The position numbers were made by a program, and so were the translations under genes. Under the pieces are notes generated by a model, which saw nothing but the letters and a program-made list of their open reading frames with translations, made no database searches and was not told the origin of the DNA. This document shows positions 5,352 through 6,570 of a stretch of 6,570 nt of DNA, in pieces. The stretch comes from Deltaproteobacteria bacterium (GTDB lineage: Bacteria > Desulfobacterota > DSM-4660 > Desulfatiglandales > B25-G16): positions 1 to 6,570 of the forward strand of contig JAFDDS010000109.1 in assembly GCA_019310745.1 (NCBI GenBank), in the 5' to 3' direction. Within the stretch, counting starts at the first letter, position 1, and every line of letters begins with the position of its first letter.

Positions 5352-6117
5352 TTGCCCCAGGTTATATCCGGTATAAACGCAGTTAAGGAAAACCTTAGAA
5401 AGGGTGAAGGCATAGTTGAACTTTTCATCGCCAAGGAGAAAAAAATTGAAAGGCTGCAAGAAATTCTTGATATCGCAACTCAGAAAAAAATACCGATCAG
5501 ATTTAAAGATAGGCTTTATTTAGATAAAATATCCTCTAGCTCCTCCCATCAGGGCGTAATAGCTATTTTAAACACATATAATTACCTTTATTTCAATGAT
5601 TTAATAGAACGCGCCATTTCTAATAAAAGTAAAGGACTTCTCATTGCAGCTGATCACATTACTGATACAGGAAACCTTGGGTCTCTTATCCGAACTGCTG
5701 AATTTTTTGGGGTTCAAGGCCTTATTTTGCCAAAGGATAGGTCTGCTTCTATCACTGATGCTGTGCATAAAAGATCAGCCGGTGGATCAGCGTATCTACC
5801 TGTATGTAGCTAAAGTGGTTAATTTAGCAAGGGCTCTCAAACAGTTAGCAGATCAAGATTTTTGGGTAATCGGGGCTGCAGGAGAAAGCAGCACAAATAT
5901 CTATGAATTTGACTGGAATAGGGATCTTGTTTTAGTAATGGGAAATGAGAGTAAAGGATTAAGTAGGGTTGTCAAAGATCAATGCCATCATCTGGTGAGC
6001 ATACCAAGATTTGGCAAGCTTGCTTCTCTCAATGTATCTGTTGCTGCAGGAATTATACTTTCTGAAATAGTAAGACAAAGAGATAACAGTTGTAGGAACC
6101 TCTCAGGAAAACAATAA
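5352..6117 (+). pseudogene. rlmB: 23S rRNA (guanosine-2'-O-)-methyltransferase RlmB, TrmH/SPOUT family, frameshifted
   Basis: Seen: two adjacent frames encode one TrmH-family protein. Frame 1, from TTG 5352, gives an N-terminal L30e-like RNA-binding domain (VISGINAVKENLRKG, then SSSHQGVIAIL) and SPOUT motif 1, DTGNLGSLIRTAEFFG (105-120), with Asn-108 and Arg-114. It then hits TAA at 5811-5813. The rest continues in the next frame from 5809: AKVVNLARAL, motif 2 LVLVMGNESKGLSR, motif 3 SIPRFGKLASLNVSVAAGI, ending at 6117. The break coincides with a TGTA tandem duplication (5801-5808). Deleting one unit gives LPVAKVVNL and a 253-residue protein, against about 243 in E. coli. Known: RlmB methylates G2251 of 23S rRNA using SAM. 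Split as written, the first piece lacks the SAM-binding knot and the second has no natural start. Everything else is intact, so the lesion is recent or a sequence error. Confidence 0.88.
5801..5808. repeat. TGTA tandem duplication causing the rlmB frameshift
   Basis: The sequence TGTATGTA is two adjacent copies of TGTA inside the rlmB coding region. One copy fits the family alignment (Leu-Pro-Val-Ala-Lys); the second shifts the frame by four bases and leads to TAA at 5811. Slipped-strand replication or an assembly error would both give this pattern. Confidence 0.8.
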
Positions 6118-6138
6118 CAGAAAACAATTTAAATAATC

Positions 6139-6570
6139 ATGACAGTTAGTATCACAGATATCAAGGGAGTCTCTGTTGGTCATGCATCAGATTTTGAGGG
6201 ATTAACAGGCGTTACAGTTATACTTACGCCATATGGTATGACTGGTGGAATTGATATTAGCGGATTTGCCACGAGTTCAAGACAGATCGATGCACTGAGT
6301 GCATCTCATATCGTGCCAAAAGTTCATGGAATCTGTATTACTGGTGGTAGTGCATACGGGCTAGACGCCGCTTCTGGTGTCATGGATTACCTTGAAGAGA
6401 GGAACAGTGGGTTTGATGTAGGAGTAGCCCGAATCCCTATTGTCCCAACTGCTGCGATTTTTGATCTAAGAGTAGGTTCAGCAAAAAGGAGACCGGACAA
6501 AAATATGGGATATCGTGCATGTGAGCAGGCAACTGATGGAAAGATTGCTGAAGGTTCTGTTGGAGTAGGA
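6139..6570 (+). CDS. P1 family peptidase (S58, DmpA-like aminopeptidase), N-terminal part (cut by right edge)
   Basis: Seen: 144 residues run from ATG 6139 to the window edge without a stop. SITDIKGVSVGHASD (4-18), TGVTVILTPYGMTGGIDI (23-40), VHGICITGGSAYGLDAASGVMDYLEER (62-88) and VPTAAIFDL (102-110) followed by RPDKNMGYRA are the conserved N-terminal blocks of the P1/DmpA family. Known: these Ntn-type hydrolases cleave themselves into two chains before a catalytic serine and act as L- or D-aminopeptidases or beta-peptidases. The cleavage site and nucleophile lie in the C-terminal part, outside the window, so activity cannot be judged. No signal peptide is seen, suggesting a cytoplasmic enzyme. 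It starts 21 nt after the rlmB stop on the same strand and could share its transcript. The Shine-Dalgarno is poor. The substrate is unknown. Confidence 0.88.
   Translation, partial: MTVSITDIKGVSVGHASDFEGLTGVTVILTPYGMTGGIDISGFATSSRQIDALSASHIVPKVHGICITGGSAYGLDAASGVMDYLEERNSGFDVGVARIPIVPTAAIFDLRVGSAKRRPDKNMGYRACEQATDGKIAEGSVGVG

Noticed and set aside
5644..5808. ATG at 5644 as the start of an independent second gene
   Set aside because: The peptide before 5809 in that frame is an out-of-frame reading of rlmB motif 1 sequence; homology begins only after the TGTA duplication, so this is the 3' half of a broken gene.

Overview
The window is AT-rich bacterial chromosome carrying envelope-polysaccharide genes on one side and a housekeeping cluster on the other. 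It holds an LPS-type heptose kinase, a DUF4416 gene, yicC, a RemA/DUF370 gene and gmk in that order. These suggest a Gram-negative lineage outside Gammaproteobacteria, such as Planctomycetota (Brocadiales-like), Desulfobacterota, Nitrospirota or Omnitrophota. This is inferred from gene content and order only; no rRNA is present.

Layout. (1) 1-1418, minus strand: the N-terminal part of a family 2 glycosyltransferase (running off the left edge) and a class I SAM-dependent methyltransferase. Each has a good sigma70-like promoter with a 17-nt spacer and a leader of roughly 100-140 nt, so they look like separate transcription units. A 36-codon open frame trails the methyltransferase and may be its displaced C-terminus or a remnant. 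(2) 1419-1765: divergent intergenic region with the methyltransferase promoter, an imperfect direct repeat around its -10 box, and a short palindrome nearer the heptose kinase. (3) 1766-5190, plus strand: stand-alone heptose-7-phosphate kinase, DUF4416 protein, YicC-type endoribonuclease, RemA-like regulator and guanylate kinase. DUF4416 and yicC overlap by 8 nt, and yicC-remA and remA-gmk are 12 and 42 nt apart, so these four look like one operon. (4) 5191-5351: a 161-nt gap with a long imperfect stem, a nested hairpin and flanking 10-bp direct repeats, resembling a miniature repeat element. (5) 5352-6117: an rlmB-type 23S rRNA 2'-O-methyltransferase gene split by a 4-bp tandem duplication (TGTA TGTA). 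Removing one unit restores a complete protein. (6) 6139-6570: the N-terminal part of a P1-family (S58, DmpA-like) peptidase, cut by the right edge.

How the genes relate: the left genes and the heptose kinase point to surface glycan or LPS-core synthesis. The central group combines RNA turnover (YicC), regulation (RemA-like), purine nucleotide supply (Gmk) and rRNA modification (RlmB), a common type of housekeeping neighbourhood. I found no tRNA, rRNA, CRISPR array, transposase or clear rho-independent terminator. I see no strong case for a wholly new multi-gene system. The best leads are the rlmB frameshift, the repeat element just upstream of it, the DUF4416-yicC coupling, and the operator-like repeat at the methyltransferase promoter.
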